NCBI GenBank assembly: GCA_963841445.1
Contig: CAWJCP010000001.1
Location: 1 to 64,000 of the forward strand
Direction: 5' to 3'
Length of the DNA: 64,000 bases
Source of the DNA: Mayfieldus sp963841445
GTDB lineage: Bacteria > Actinomycetota > Thermoleophilia > Solirubrobacterales > 70-9
Below are positions 56,453 through 64,000 of this stretch, in pieces. Numbering within the stretch: position 1 is the first letter of the stretch; every line of letters begins with the position of its first letter. The position numbers were made by a program, and so were the translations under genes. The notes beneath the pieces were generated by a model. The model ran no database searches and was not told the DNA's origin. It was given only the letters and a program-made list of their open reading frames with translations.

Positions 56453-57175
56453 GTGCAGACGCTGGTCTTCATCCCCGCCTGGAACGAGGAGTCCTCGATC
56501 GCGTCGGTCATCGAGGGGGTGCGGGAGGCGCTTCCGGATGCCGACCTGCTCGTCGTCGACGACGGCTCGACCGATGCCACAGCCGTCGTGGCTCGACGGG
56601 CCGGGGCCCGCGTCGCCACGCTTCCCTTCAACCAGGGCGTCGGCGCCGCGCAGCAGACCGGCTACATGTACGCGCTGCGCGGCGGCTATGAGATCTGCGC
56701 CCACCTCGACGGTGACGGCCAGCACATCGCCACCGAGCTGGCGCGCCTGGTCACCGAGGTCGCGGAGGACAAGGCCGACATGGTGGTCGGCTCGCGCTAC
56801 AGCGACGGCAGCCTCGCCCTCGACGACGACTACCGGGCCAGCTTCTCGCGGCGCACCGGCCAGCACCTCTTCCGGCTCATCGTCAGCCTCTCGACCAGGC
56901 AGCGATTCACCGACACCACCAGCGGCATGAGGGCCGTCAACCGCGCCGCGATGGCGCTGTTCAGCGAGCGCTACTCGCCCGAGTTCGCGGAGGTGGAGTC
57001 GGTCCAGCGGGCCGTCCTGCAGGGCCTGCGGGTCGAGGAGCTGCCGGTGCGGATGCTCTCGCGCGCCGAGGGCCGCTCCTTCCTGACCCCGCTGCGCTCC
57101 GCCTACTACATCTTCAAGACCCTGGTCGTGCTCCTGGTCGGCCAGTTCCGCCCCCGGGTCAGGGAGGAGCGCTGA
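56453..57175 (+). CDS. family 2 glycosyltransferase
   Basis: This is a 240-residue GT-A enzyme like dolichyl/undecaprenyl-phosphate sugar synthases, but without C-terminal helices. Visible motifs are TLVFIPAWNEESSIASVIEG, LLVVDDGSTDATAVVARRAG, GVGAAQQTGYMYALRGG and the metal-binding HLDGDGQH. SYSDG-type RYSDGSLA and TSGMRAVNRAAM follow. It transfers a sugar from a nucleotide donor to a lipid phosphate or glycan. The GTG start is 1 bp from a continuous unit with the DUF2304 gene. Confidence 0.9.
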   Translation: MQTLVFIPAWNEESSIASVIEGVREALPDADLLVVDDGSTDATAVVARRAGARVATLPFNQGVGAAQQTGYMYALRGGYEICAHLDGDGQHIATELARLVTEVAEDKADMVVGSRYSDGSLALDDDYRASFSRRTGQHLFRLIVSLSTRQRFTDTTSGMRAVNRAAMALFSERYSPEFAEVESVQRAVLQGLRVEELPVRMLSRAEGRSFLTPLRSAYYIFKTLVVLLVGQFRPRVREER

Positions 57176-57176
57176 G

Positions 57177-57617
57177 ATGCTGCTGAAGCTCGCCGCCGCG
57201 GAGCCGGTCGTCCGGCTCACCTCGCAGGCGCGGATCGTCGCCGCGGTGCTTGCGATCGTCTTCATGGCGCTGATCCTGGAGCTGATCAGGCGCCACAAGC
57301 TGCAGGAGCGCTACAGCGTGATCTGGTTCGTCGCCGGGATCGCGATGCTCGCCGGCGCCGCGTTCCCGGACCTGTTGCGGGTGCTCGCCAACGTCTTCGG
57401 GGTTCGCGACGTGACGATCGCGCTCTTCTCACTGCTCTTCCTGCTGCTGCTCGGGCTGGCGCTGAGCTTCAGCGTGATCATCTCGCGCCAGGCGGAGCAG
57501 ATAACCCGACTTGCCCAGGAGCAGGCTCTGGAGAGCGCCCGCGAGAACGGCGCCGGCTCAGACCGCGACCCCGGCCAGGCTTCCCTGCAAGCGGAAGAAA
57601 AGCGCCTCCAGGGCTAG
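57177..57617 (+). CDS. DUF2304 membrane protein
   Basis: This is a 146-residue protein with three helices (RIVAAVLAIVFMALILELIR, YSVIWFVAGIAMLAGAAFP, TIALFSLLFLLLLGLALSFS) and a cytoplasmic coiled tail (EQITRLAQEQALESAREN). The LELIRRHKLQERYSVIWF stretch is the DUF2304 signature. DUF2304 genes commonly follow GT2 genes and probably anchor or assist them; here the gap is 1 bp. Its last 60 bp overlap the convergent holB. Confidence 0.85.
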   Translation: MLLKLAAAEPVVRLTSQARIVAAVLAIVFMALILELIRRHKLQERYSVIWFVAGIAMLAGAAFPDLLRVLANVFGVRDVTIALFSLLFLLLLGLALSFSVIISRQAEQITRLAQEQALESARENGAGSDRDPGQASLQAEEKRLQG

Positions 57618-58691
57618 CTCCTCGGAGACGTTGAGGTCGAGGCGCCGGCGGGTGTCCTGGACCAGCTCGACCGCGCGCCGCGCCGCCAACGGATCGACGT
57701 CTGCCGCGACGGCACCGAGCGCATCGATCCGATCGCGAGTCAGGGCCAGCTCGGGCGCACCGCTCGCCACCGCTCCGAGGTCGCGCAGCCAGGCGGCGCA
57801 GAGCTCAAGGCCGAGGTCGAGCACGTCGGTGCGGCGGCGGCGGCCGACCCGACGCGCCTCTTCGTTCATCTCTCGCGCGGAGCGCCGGCCCCCGGATTCC
57901 TCGTCCTCGAGCCGCTCCCGGGTTTCGCGCTCGGCCTGCGCGCCGACCGCTTCGGCAGCGCCCAGAAGGCCGAGCCATGGCGAGCCCCCGGCGTCGGGAT
58001 CGATCGCGGCGCCGACCAGCGCTTCGGCGCTCTCGCGCAGCGCGACCCCCTCCTCGCCGAGCAGGAAGCGAGCCCGCTCGACGTCGCCGGCGGCGAGCCG
58101 CGCCGCGGCTTCGATCGCGTCCGGCTCGCCGGCGCCGGAGAGCGCCGCTTCGACGGCCTGCGGCGGCAGCGCAACGAAGCTCACCTCCTGACAGCGCGAG
58201 GTGATCGTCTCCATCAGGCCCTCGGGCTCGGCGCTGAGCAGCAGCAGGTGATCGAACTCGGGCGGCTCCTCGAGCGTCTTCAGCAACGCGTTCTGGCTCT
58301 CCTCGCGCATCGCCTCGGCCGCCTCGATCACGAATACCCGCCGCTCGCCCTCGAAGGGACGGTAGGAGGCGGCGCGGATCACCTGGCTTCGCAGCTCCTC
58401 GACCAGGTGCTGGCTTCCCCGCGGCCGCAGCCAGACCAGGTCTGGATGCGGCGAAGGATCGAGCATCGCCCGGCGCCGGGACTCCTCGGGATCGGCGGAG
58501 CCGACGGCGAGGATCTCGGCTGCGAAGGCGCGCGCGGCGGCCCCCTTTCCGGAGCCCCTCGGGCCGCGAAACAGGTAGGCGTGCGCGGGACCGGCGGCCA
58601 GGGCGGCGCCGATGGCCAGCCGGGCACGAGGCTGATGCTCGGTCGCGGCGGCTAGTGCATCGGGAAGTTCTTGTGCGTCGAGGGCGGACAT
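57558..58691 (-). CDS. holB: DNA polymerase III delta' subunit
   Basis: This is a clamp-loader AAA+ subunit of 377 residues. Visible are AYLFRGPRGSGKGAAARAFA (P-loop-like), VWLRPRGSQHLVEELRSQVI, RRVFVIEAAEAMREESQNAL and LKTLEEPPEFDHLLLLSAEP (sensor region, SRC in ETITSRCQEV). The zinc module of many clamp-loader subunits is absent. It sits downstream of topA and tmk on the same strand, a common actinobacterial order. Confidence 0.92.
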   Translation of the reverse strand: MSALDAQELPDALAAATEHQPRARLAIGAALAAGPAHAYLFRGPRGSGKGAAARAFAAEILAVGSADPEESRRRAMLDPSPHPDLVWLRPRGSQHLVEELRSQVIRAASYRPFEGERRVFVIEAAEAMREESQNALLKTLEEPPEFDHLLLLSAEPEGLMETITSRCQEVSFVALPPQAVEAALSGAGEPDAIEAAARLAAGDVERARFLLGEEGVALRESAEALVGAAIDPDAGGSPWLGLLGAAEAVGAQAERETRERLEDEESGGRRSAREMNEEARRVGRRRRTDVLDLGLELCAAWLRDLGAVASGAPELALTRDRIDALGAVAADVDPLAARRAVELVQDTRRRLDLNVSEELALEALFFRLQGSLAGVAV

Positions 58692-58821
58692 CGTCAGGCG
58701 TTTCGGTAGCCGAACCGAGGCACTGAGGTGGATAGGGTCCAGGATGGTGGCTGCCGCGGACCGTGAGTGCAGGTGGGGCTGAAAGACAGCCTGAACTGCA
58801 GGAACGTCGGATTTGGCCCCC

Positions 58822-59419
58822 TCATTGCCCGCTTCTCCGTCCTTCCACTACCTCCATCACCCTCGCGTGCACCTCCTCGACGCTACCGGTCCCTTCGACG
58901 GCAACGACGCGCTCGGGATCGCGGGCGGCGATCTGATCGTAGGCCGCGGCGACCTGGGCCTGGAGCTCGCGGCCCGGCGGCCTCGAAGCGATCCTCGCCG
59001 CCGCTGCGCTCCGCGGCCCGCTCGGGATCGATCCGGATCAGTAGCGTCAGGTCGGGCGCCAGGCCCTGCGTCGCCGTGTCGCTGAGCCGCTCGACGAGCT
59101 CCATGCCCAGCCCTCGGGCGGCGCCCTGGTAGGCGGCGGTGGAATCGGCGAAGCGGTCCGAGACGACGTTGCGCCCCGCCTCAAGCGCCGGGCGGATCAC
59201 CCTCTCGACGAGGTCGGCGCGGGCCGCGCAGAAGAGCATCAGCTCGGCCAGCGGGTCGAGCTCGAGGGCGGGGTCGGCAAGCAGCTCACGGATCCGCTCG
59301 GCCGCCTCGGTGCCGCCCGGCTCGCGGACCAGCAGCGCCTCGGCTCCAAGCGCCTCCGCGAGCAGCTTTGCTTGGGTGCTCTTTCCCGACCCGTCGATGC
59401 CCTCGAGGGAGATGAACAT
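58822..59419 (-). CDS. tmk: thymidylate kinase, one frameshift
   Basis: This enzyme phosphorylates dTMP to dTDP. The P-loop is FISLEGIDGSGKSTQAKLLA, with VREPGGTEAAERIRELL, the DRFADSTAAYQGAARGLGME lid/base motif and LTLLIRIDPERAAERSGGED. The last third is in another frame: after a one-base excess at about 58978 (GGGCC where GGC is expected) it should read GRELQ and then continue to a TGA at 58822, ending HARVMEVVEGRRSGQ. The gene is essential, so sequence error is likely. Confidence 0.9.
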
Positions 59420-59431
59420 TCAGTCGTCAGC

Positions 59432-59472
59432 CATCAGTCGCCGGTCACCGGAGTGAATTCTGATGACTGATG
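59432..59472. repeat. inverted repeat between topA and tmk
   Basis: CATCAGTC at 59432-59439 is matched by GACTGATG at 59465-59472 around a 25-nt loop that itself contains CCGGT-CA-CCGG. It lies in the 72-nt gap and may be a processing or attenuation site. Confidence 0.35.
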
Positions 59473-59491
59473 CCCGACGACCGACGGCTTG

Positions 59492-61852
59492 TCAGCGTTT
59501 CGCGGCTGAGTCCGACTGCTTGGCAGCTCGCTTGGCGTTCGCGGCGCGTTTGGCCCGCGTGCTTCGGGTCCGGGTGGCCGAGGCAGCGCCGGCGATCTTC
59601 GCCGCGTCGGCCTTGCCGTTGCCATCCGCCTCGGAATCCTCCTCGGCGCCATTGCTGCCCGTCGTCGCCGTGGCGGTCGTCTTTTCCTTGCCGCTCGACT
59701 TGCCCTTCGCGCCGTTGCCCTTCGCCGCCGCCTTGGCCGCCTTCGCCGCCTCGCGCTCGGCCTTCTTCTCGCGCATCTCGACCATCGTCGGGCACTCGTC
59801 GTTGAGACAGAGCTTCCAGGGGCGGCCCCGGAAGCCCTTCACGGTCAGCCGCGGAGTCTCGCCGCAGACCGAGCAGCGCTCTTCTAGTCGCCAGAGGTCA
59901 TAGCCGCGCCCCGGCAGCGGGCCGCTGACCGTGCAGGATTCGGGCGATTCGGGGTCGTCGCGGATCCAACCCTCGCAGCCGTACATCCGCTTGCCGCCCT
60001 TCAGCTCGATGATCCGCAGCCGGTTCGGGCCGCCGTCGTCGCGCTTTCTGCCCGCCTGCTCGCAGACCTTGCAGGGGCCGAGGAACTTGTCCTCGTCCAT
60101 CCCCGCCCAGATCTGCTTCGCGAAATCCTCGCGGCTGCCGTCGATCTCGTCGTAGGTCTGGTGCAGCAGCTTGCGACTGTCGCCGACGACGTCGTCGCGG
60201 GTCATCTCGCCGGCCGCGATCTGGTCCATCTCCGACTCCAGGCGCGCGGTCATCTCCGGCGTCGCCATCTCGGGGACGTACTGCTTGAACGCCTGGTACA
60301 TCGCGATCCCGGTCTCCGAGGGAATCGGCGGGTTGGCGTAGACGTAGCCCCGGTCGAAGAGCTTCTGGATGATCTCGGCCCGGGTCGCCTTGGTCCCGAG
60401 GCCGCGCTCCTCCATCATCTCGATCAGCTTGCCCTGCGAGAGCCGCGAGGGCGGCTGGGTCTGCTTGTCGAGAATCCAGGGATCTCCGTCGAGCGGCAGC
60501 CGCTGGCCCTGCTCGAGCTTCGGGATTTCCTCGTCGGGAGATCGGGCGTAGGTGTAGATCGCCGCGTAGCCGGGATCGACGACGACCGAGCCACGTACGA
60601 AGTAGGTCTGTGAGCCGGCCTCGATGTCGGCCCGGGTGGACTCACTGACCATCGGCGCGGCGAAGGTGGCGAGGAAGCGCCGCGCGACGAGCTCGTAGAC
60701 GCGCCGCTTCGGGCCTTCGAGCTGCTCGGGGTAGACGGCCTGGGTCGGGTAGATCGGCGGGTGGTCGGTGGTCTCCTTCTTGCCCCGGGTCGCCTGCAGC
60801 GGCCCGTCGAGCAAGGACTTGGCGGCCGCGAAGTCGGGCACGTTGGCGAGCGAGCGGACCAGCTCCTTGGTCGGGAGAGAAGATGGATAGACGGTGTTGT
60901 CGGTGCGCGGGTAGGAGATGAAGCCGTCCATGTAGAGGTCCTCGGCGATCCGCATCGCCCGCGAAGGGGTGATCCCGAGCCGGCTCGAGGCGTCGGTGGT
61001 GAAGGCGGTGGTGTTGTAGGGGGTCGGCGGCTTGCGGGTGTTCTTGCGCGACGCGACCTCTACCACGGCGCCGGGCGACTTGGTGCCGGCGACCGCGGCG
61101 TCGGCCTCGGTGCGCTTCCAGAACTTGTCGGTCTCGTGATGGGCCTCGAAGCTGCCGTCGGGGTGCTCGAAACGGGCCATCACCTCCCAGAAGGGCTTCG
61201 CCACATGTGCACGGCGCTCGAGCTCGCGCTCGACGATCAGCGCCAAGGTCGGGCTCTGCACCCGGCCGACGGAGAGGAAGTTGGAGCCGAAGCGCCGCGT
61301 CGCCAGCGAGACGGCCCGGGTGAGGGTCGCCCCCCAGAGCAGGTCGATGTCCTGGCGCGCCCAGCCGGCGTGGGCGAGCGGGTAGGAGAGCTCGTCGAGG
61401 TTGGAGAAGGCGCGGTCGATCTCCTCCTTGGTCAGGGCCGAGTAGCGGGCCCGCTTCACGGTCGGCTCGAGATCGGGGTTGACCTCGAGGATCTCCTGCA
61501 GCGCCTCGAGGCCGATCAGCTCGCCCTCGCGGTCGAAGTCGGTTGCGATGATCAGCTCGTCGGCGTCCTTGGCCACCTTGCGGACCGCCCGCACGACGTT
61601 GCGGTCGGTCGGCTCCTTGATCAGCTCGGCGTCGATCAGGTCGTGCAGGTCGACCTTCTGCCAGTTCGAGTACTCCTCCGGGAAGGCGGGGTTGAGCACG
61701 TGGCCCTTCAGCCCGATCGCCATGTGATCCCCGTCGGCGTCGGACCAGCTGTAGTAGGGGACCTTGTAGGAGCGGTCCTCCTTCGGCCCCTTGCCGAGGA
61801 TCTGGGCGATCTTCTTGGCGCTGTTGTTCTTTTCGGTGACTATCAGCCGCAT
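59492..61852 (-). CDS. topA: DNA topoisomerase I, archaeal-type
   Basis: This is a type IA topoisomerase of 786 residues that relaxes negative supercoils. The Toprim domain begins MRLIVTEKNNSAKKIAQILG, with LIIATDFDREGELIGLEALQ (metal Asp/Glu). The catalytic Tyr is Tyr314 in DGFISYPRTDNTVYPSSLP. AEIIQKLFDRGYVYANPPIP follows. C4 zinc motifs (CKVC near 610, CSVCGETP near 670 and CLNDECP) come before a basic Lys/Ala-rich tail (ARAKRAANAKRAAKQSDSA-like). The N-terminus and the YPRTDNTVYP motif are of the archaeal TopA group rather than the E. coli group (YMRTDS). It leads the topA-tmk-holB unit. Confidence 0.93.
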   Translation of the reverse strand: MRLIVTEKNNSAKKIAQILGKGPKEDRSYKVPYYSWSDADGDHMAIGLKGHVLNPAFPEEYSNWQKVDLHDLIDAELIKEPTDRNVVRAVRKVAKDADELIIATDFDREGELIGLEALQEILEVNPDLEPTVKRARYSALTKEEIDRAFSNLDELSYPLAHAGWARQDIDLLWGATLTRAVSLATRRFGSNFLSVGRVQSPTLALIVERELERRAHVAKPFWEVMARFEHPDGSFEAHHETDKFWKRTEADAAVAGTKSPGAVVEVASRKNTRKPPTPYNTTAFTTDASSRLGITPSRAMRIAEDLYMDGFISYPRTDNTVYPSSLPTKELVRSLANVPDFAAAKSLLDGPLQATRGKKETTDHPPIYPTQAVYPEQLEGPKRRVYELVARRFLATFAAPMVSESTRADIEAGSQTYFVRGSVVVDPGYAAIYTYARSPDEEIPKLEQGQRLPLDGDPWILDKQTQPPSRLSQGKLIEMMEERGLGTKATRAEIIQKLFDRGYVYANPPIPSETGIAMYQAFKQYVPEMATPEMTARLESEMDQIAAGEMTRDDVVGDSRKLLHQTYDEIDGSREDFAKQIWAGMDEDKFLGPCKVCEQAGRKRDDGGPNRLRIIELKGGKRMYGCEGWIRDDPESPESCTVSGPLPGRGYDLWRLEERCSVCGETPRLTVKGFRGRPWKLCLNDECPTMVEMREKKAEREAAKAAKAAAKGNGAKGKSSGKEKTTATATTGSNGAEEDSEADGNGKADAAKIAGAASATRTRSTRAKRAANAKRAAKQSDSAAKR

Positions 61853-61961
61853 TCGTGGCCCGTTCGCTGCGTAGGGTCGGCGAGGGTAGCAACCGCCTCA
61901 ACCGCCCCCATCGGACCGACCGGCACGAATCCCGCCCTTCGGAACGGCAGAATGGCCGCTT

Positions 61962-62894
61962 ATGCGATCCCTGGTGACTGGCGGCTCAGGCTTCATCGGC
62001 TCCAATCTGGTCGATTCCTTGCTCGCCCGCGGCGACGCGGTGACGGTGGTCGACGACCTCTCCACCGGCAGGCGGGAGAACCTCGAAGAGGCGCTCGGCG
62101 CAGGCGCCGAGCTGGTCGAGGCCGACATTCGCGATAGCGACGCGGTCGCGCAGCTGGCGCAGGAGCACAAGCCAGAGCAGATCTTTCATCTCGCCGCCCA
62201 GATCGACGTGCGGCGCTCGGTCGCCGATCCCGCCTTCGACGCCGCGATCAACGTCGGCGGGACCGCGAACGTCCTCGAGGCGGCGCGGCTCGCGGGCAGC
62301 GAGCGCTTCGTCTTCATCTCCACAGGAGGGGCGATCTACGGCGAGGGCGCGGGCAAGGCGCTGCCGCTCGGTGAGGAAGCGGCGGAGGAGCCGCTTGCCC
62401 CCTACGGGCAGAGCAAGCTCGCCGCCGAGGGCTACGTCTCCCTTTACGAACGGCTCTACGGGCTGCCCGGCGTGGTGTTGAGGCTCGGCAACGTCTACGG
62501 GCCGCGCCAGGACCCGCTCGGCGAGGCCGGGGTGATCGCGATCTTCTGCGGCCGGCTGCGCAGCTCCGCGGCCCCGACCGTCTACGGCGACGGCGAGCAG
62601 ACCCGCGACTACATATATGTGGCCGACGTCGTCGACGCGATCCTCGCCGCCGCCGACGCCGACGCCGGCGGCGCCTTCAACGTCGGCACCGGCGTCCAGA
62701 CCAGCGTCCTGGAGCTGGTCGAGCTGCTCCGCGAGCTGGGCGGGGGCGAGGGCTTCGAGGCGGAGTTCGCCCCCCCGCGGGCGGGGGAGGTGCAGCAGAT
62801 CGCCCTCGACAGCTCCAACGCCGCCGAGCAATTGGGCTGGCGCGCCGCAACCGCCCTTCGCGACGGGCTCGCGAAGACGCTTGAGTCGCTCTAG
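61962..62894 (+). CDS. NAD-dependent epimerase, UDP-glucose 4-epimerase-like
   Basis: This is a 310-residue extended SDR. The NAD motif is VTGGSGFIGSNLVDSLLARG, with VVDDLSTGRRENLEEALG and HLAAQIDVRRSVADPAFDAA. Catalysis is at Ser in FISTGGAIYG and YGQSK, with RLGNVYGPRQDP and YIYVADVVDAILAAA after. The DLSTGRREN and HLAAQIDVRRSV motifs are those of GalE-like enzymes that epimerise UDP-sugars. Its stop overlaps the convergent O-antigen-ligase-like gene by 4 bp. Confidence 0.92.
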   Translation: MRSLVTGGSGFIGSNLVDSLLARGDAVTVVDDLSTGRRENLEEALGAGAELVEADIRDSDAVAQLAQEHKPEQIFHLAAQIDVRRSVADPAFDAAINVGGTANVLEAARLAGSERFVFISTGGAIYGEGAGKALPLGEEAAEEPLAPYGQSKLAAEGYVSLYERLYGLPGVVLRLGNVYGPRQDPLGEAGVIAIFCGRLRSSAAPTVYGDGEQTRDYIYVADVVDAILAAADADAGGAFNVGTGVQTSVLELVELLRELGGGEGFEAEFAPPRAGEVQQIALDSSNAAEQLGWRAATALRDGLAKTLESL

Positions 62895-64000
62895 CGCCCG
62901 CCAGGGGGCGGGGTTCCGTAGGCCGTCGGCGAGAGCTCCGGGGGCACCCGCAGCGGGTAAAGCAGGTCGCCGAGGTTGGGGCGGGACGCGAAGGCGAGCG
63001 GGTTCGATGCCGCCTCGTGACGGATCGCTCGCGCCGCGGCGCGGCTGTCGTTGACCGCGAGCTCGAACTGCGCGAGGCGCTGCCAGGTCTCGAAGTTGTC
63101 CGGCTGCAGGTCGGTCGCCTTGACCAGCAGCGCCCCGGCCCGCTTCTGATCGCCCTCGGTCTGGGCTATCCCGGCTTCGGCGAAGAGAGGCTCGACGCTG
63201 AGCGGGTCGAGCCTCTGCGCCAAATCGGCGTCGGCGGCTCCATCGCGCAGGGACCCGGCGCCCGCGGCGCTCAGCGAGTCGACCCGCTTGGTCTCCGAAA
63301 GCGAGGGAAATGCAGCCGAGGCGACGAGCAGGACGGCCGCGAGGGCGCTAGCCACGGCGATCCCGATCGGGCCACCGCCGCTTGACCGCGCGTCGCGGGC
63401 TGGCGTCGGCGTCGCGGCGACGGCCACCGCGACCAGGGCCGGGATCGTCACCGCGGGGATCTCCCAATCCCAGTCGATCAGCGAGTGAGCCGCCCAGCCC
63501 GTGGCGGCGGCGAGCAGGGCGAGGCGGGCGGAGCGCTCGATGCCGCCGCTGGCGCGCACCCTTAGCACCGCCGCCGCCCCGAGCAGGCCAAGCCCACCGA
63601 GGGCGAGAGCGGCCCCGATCAGGCCCGTCTCGGAGAGGAACTGGAGCGGCACGCTGTGGGTCGAGCGCACCGGGGCGTCGTAGCGTCGGTAGAGGTGACG
63701 GACGACCGGGAAGGAGCCCGCCCCCCAGCCGGCCAGCGGCTTGTCGCTGAACGCTCCCAAAGCCTCCTCCCACCAGATCCAGCGGTTCGACCCGTTCGCC
63801 GAGATCAGGCGACTCGGGTCGTTGCCGGGCCCGGCCTTCGGCTCCTTGAAGGTGTTGACCTGATGCGAGATCTGGCCGGTCAGGCCGCGGCTTGAGAACG
63901 CGAGGGCGCCGACTCCGACGATCGCGAAAGCGACCAGCGCCGTCGCCATCGCGCGCCAGACCAATCGCGAGCGGGCCGCGGTCCAGGGCACCCGGCCCTC
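62891..64000 (-). CDS. O-antigen-ligase/Wzy-like membrane protein, 5'-truncated by window edge
   Basis: The visible C-terminal 369 residues include helices (ATALVAFAIVGVGALAFSSR) and the loop SNRWIWWEEALGAFSDKPLA followed by GWGAGSFPVVRHLYRR and STHSVPLQFLSETGLIGAAL. This is the Wzy_C/O-antigen ligase signature (GxGxGxF and SxHNxxLQxLxETG with Ser for Asn). After further helices the last 130 residues form a soluble TPR-like helical tail (PLFAEAGIAQTEGDQKRAGA, PDNFETWQRLAQFELAVNDS). The start is beyond the right edge. It would polymerise or ligate lipid-linked glycans outside the membrane. Confidence 0.85.
   Translation of the reverse strand, partial: EGRVPWTAARSRLVWRAMATALVAFAIVGVGALAFSSRGLTGQISHQVNTFKEPKAGPGNDPSRLISANGSNRWIWWEEALGAFSDKPLAGWGAGSFPVVRHLYRRYDAPVRSTHSVPLQFLSETGLIGAALALGGLGLLGAAAVLRVRASGGIERSARLALLAAATGWAAHSLIDWDWEIPAVTIPALVAVAVAATPTPARDARSSGGGPIGIAVASALAAVLLVASAAFPSLSETKRVDSLSAAGAGSLRDGAADADLAQRLDPLSVEPLFAEAGIAQTEGDQKRAGALLVKATDLQPDNFETWQRLAQFELAVNDSRAAARAIRHEAASNPLAFASRPNLGDLLYPLRVPPELSPTAYGTPPPGGR

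Noticed and set aside
60761..62137. 458-codon plus-strand reading
   Set aside because: It is antisense to topA and runs out of frame into the epimerase gene.

Overview
The window is high-GC DNA with short intergenic gaps and both Shine-Dalgarno-led and apparently leaderless starts. The gene set (rpoB-rplL-rplJ-rplA-rplK-nusG-secE-rpmG, an RpoD-type sigma factor, DHA2-type MFS and MMPL transporters, OmpR-type two-component systems, YVTN and RTX secreted proteins) points to a deep-branching actinobacterium. The order Solirubrobacterales (class Thermoleophilia) is my best guess; this rests on protein flavour and gene order, not on a database search.

Region 1 (1-8.8 kb, minus strand) is the transcription/translation block. 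It runs from a promoter near 8.74 kb through rpmG, secE and nusG, then a secreted RTX/beta-helix protein inserted between nusG and rplK, then rplK, rplA, an L10-type leader with a terminator-like hairpin, rplJ (probable CTG start, long acidic tail), rplL and the first 908 codons of rpoB. rpoB has a naturally altered rifampicin pocket. Region 2 (8.9-16 kb) holds an acyl-CoA dehydrogenase, an ABC permease relic, a MerR-MFS pair, an NTF2-like protein, and a tRNA-Thr(GGT) locus. Downstream of that tRNA are two further copies of its 3' half, each separated by one gene, which looks like a tandem array of tRNA-integrated cassettes. A second MerR gene and tRNA-Tyr follow.

Region 3 (16.2-22.9 kb) has housekeeping and metabolic genes: a primary-type sigma factor, FolE2/MptA GTP cyclohydrolase, PgsA, an MMPL exporter, family-5 uracil-DNA glycosylase, a thioesterase and tRNA-Thr(CGT). 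Region 4 (22.9-46.1 kb) is accessory and envelope/stress related. It has two look-alike modules (lipoprotein, two ABC ATPases, one FtsX-type permease), two two-component systems, two secreted phosphoesterases, a two-TM potassium-channel-like protein, a GT87-like mannosyltransferase, an ABC-2 exporter with a LolA/RseB-like protein, and a YVTN propeller. Nearly every gene from 24.2 to 46.1 kb is broken by single-base frameshifts, while flanking genes are mostly intact. Either this stretch has low sequence accuracy or the island is decaying.

Region 5 (46.2-64 kb) is mostly intact envelope and surface-glycan biology: a Kelch propeller, MurG/MGDG-like glycosyltransferase, EamA permease, polysaccharide deacetylase, an epimerase fused to four TM helices with a DegT aminotransferase, a third phosphoesterase, a PhoR/PhoB-like pair, GT2 plus DUF2304, GalE-like epimerase and an O-antigen-ligase-like protein running off the right edge. 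The DNA-replication genes holB, tmk and an archaeal-type topA sit among them.
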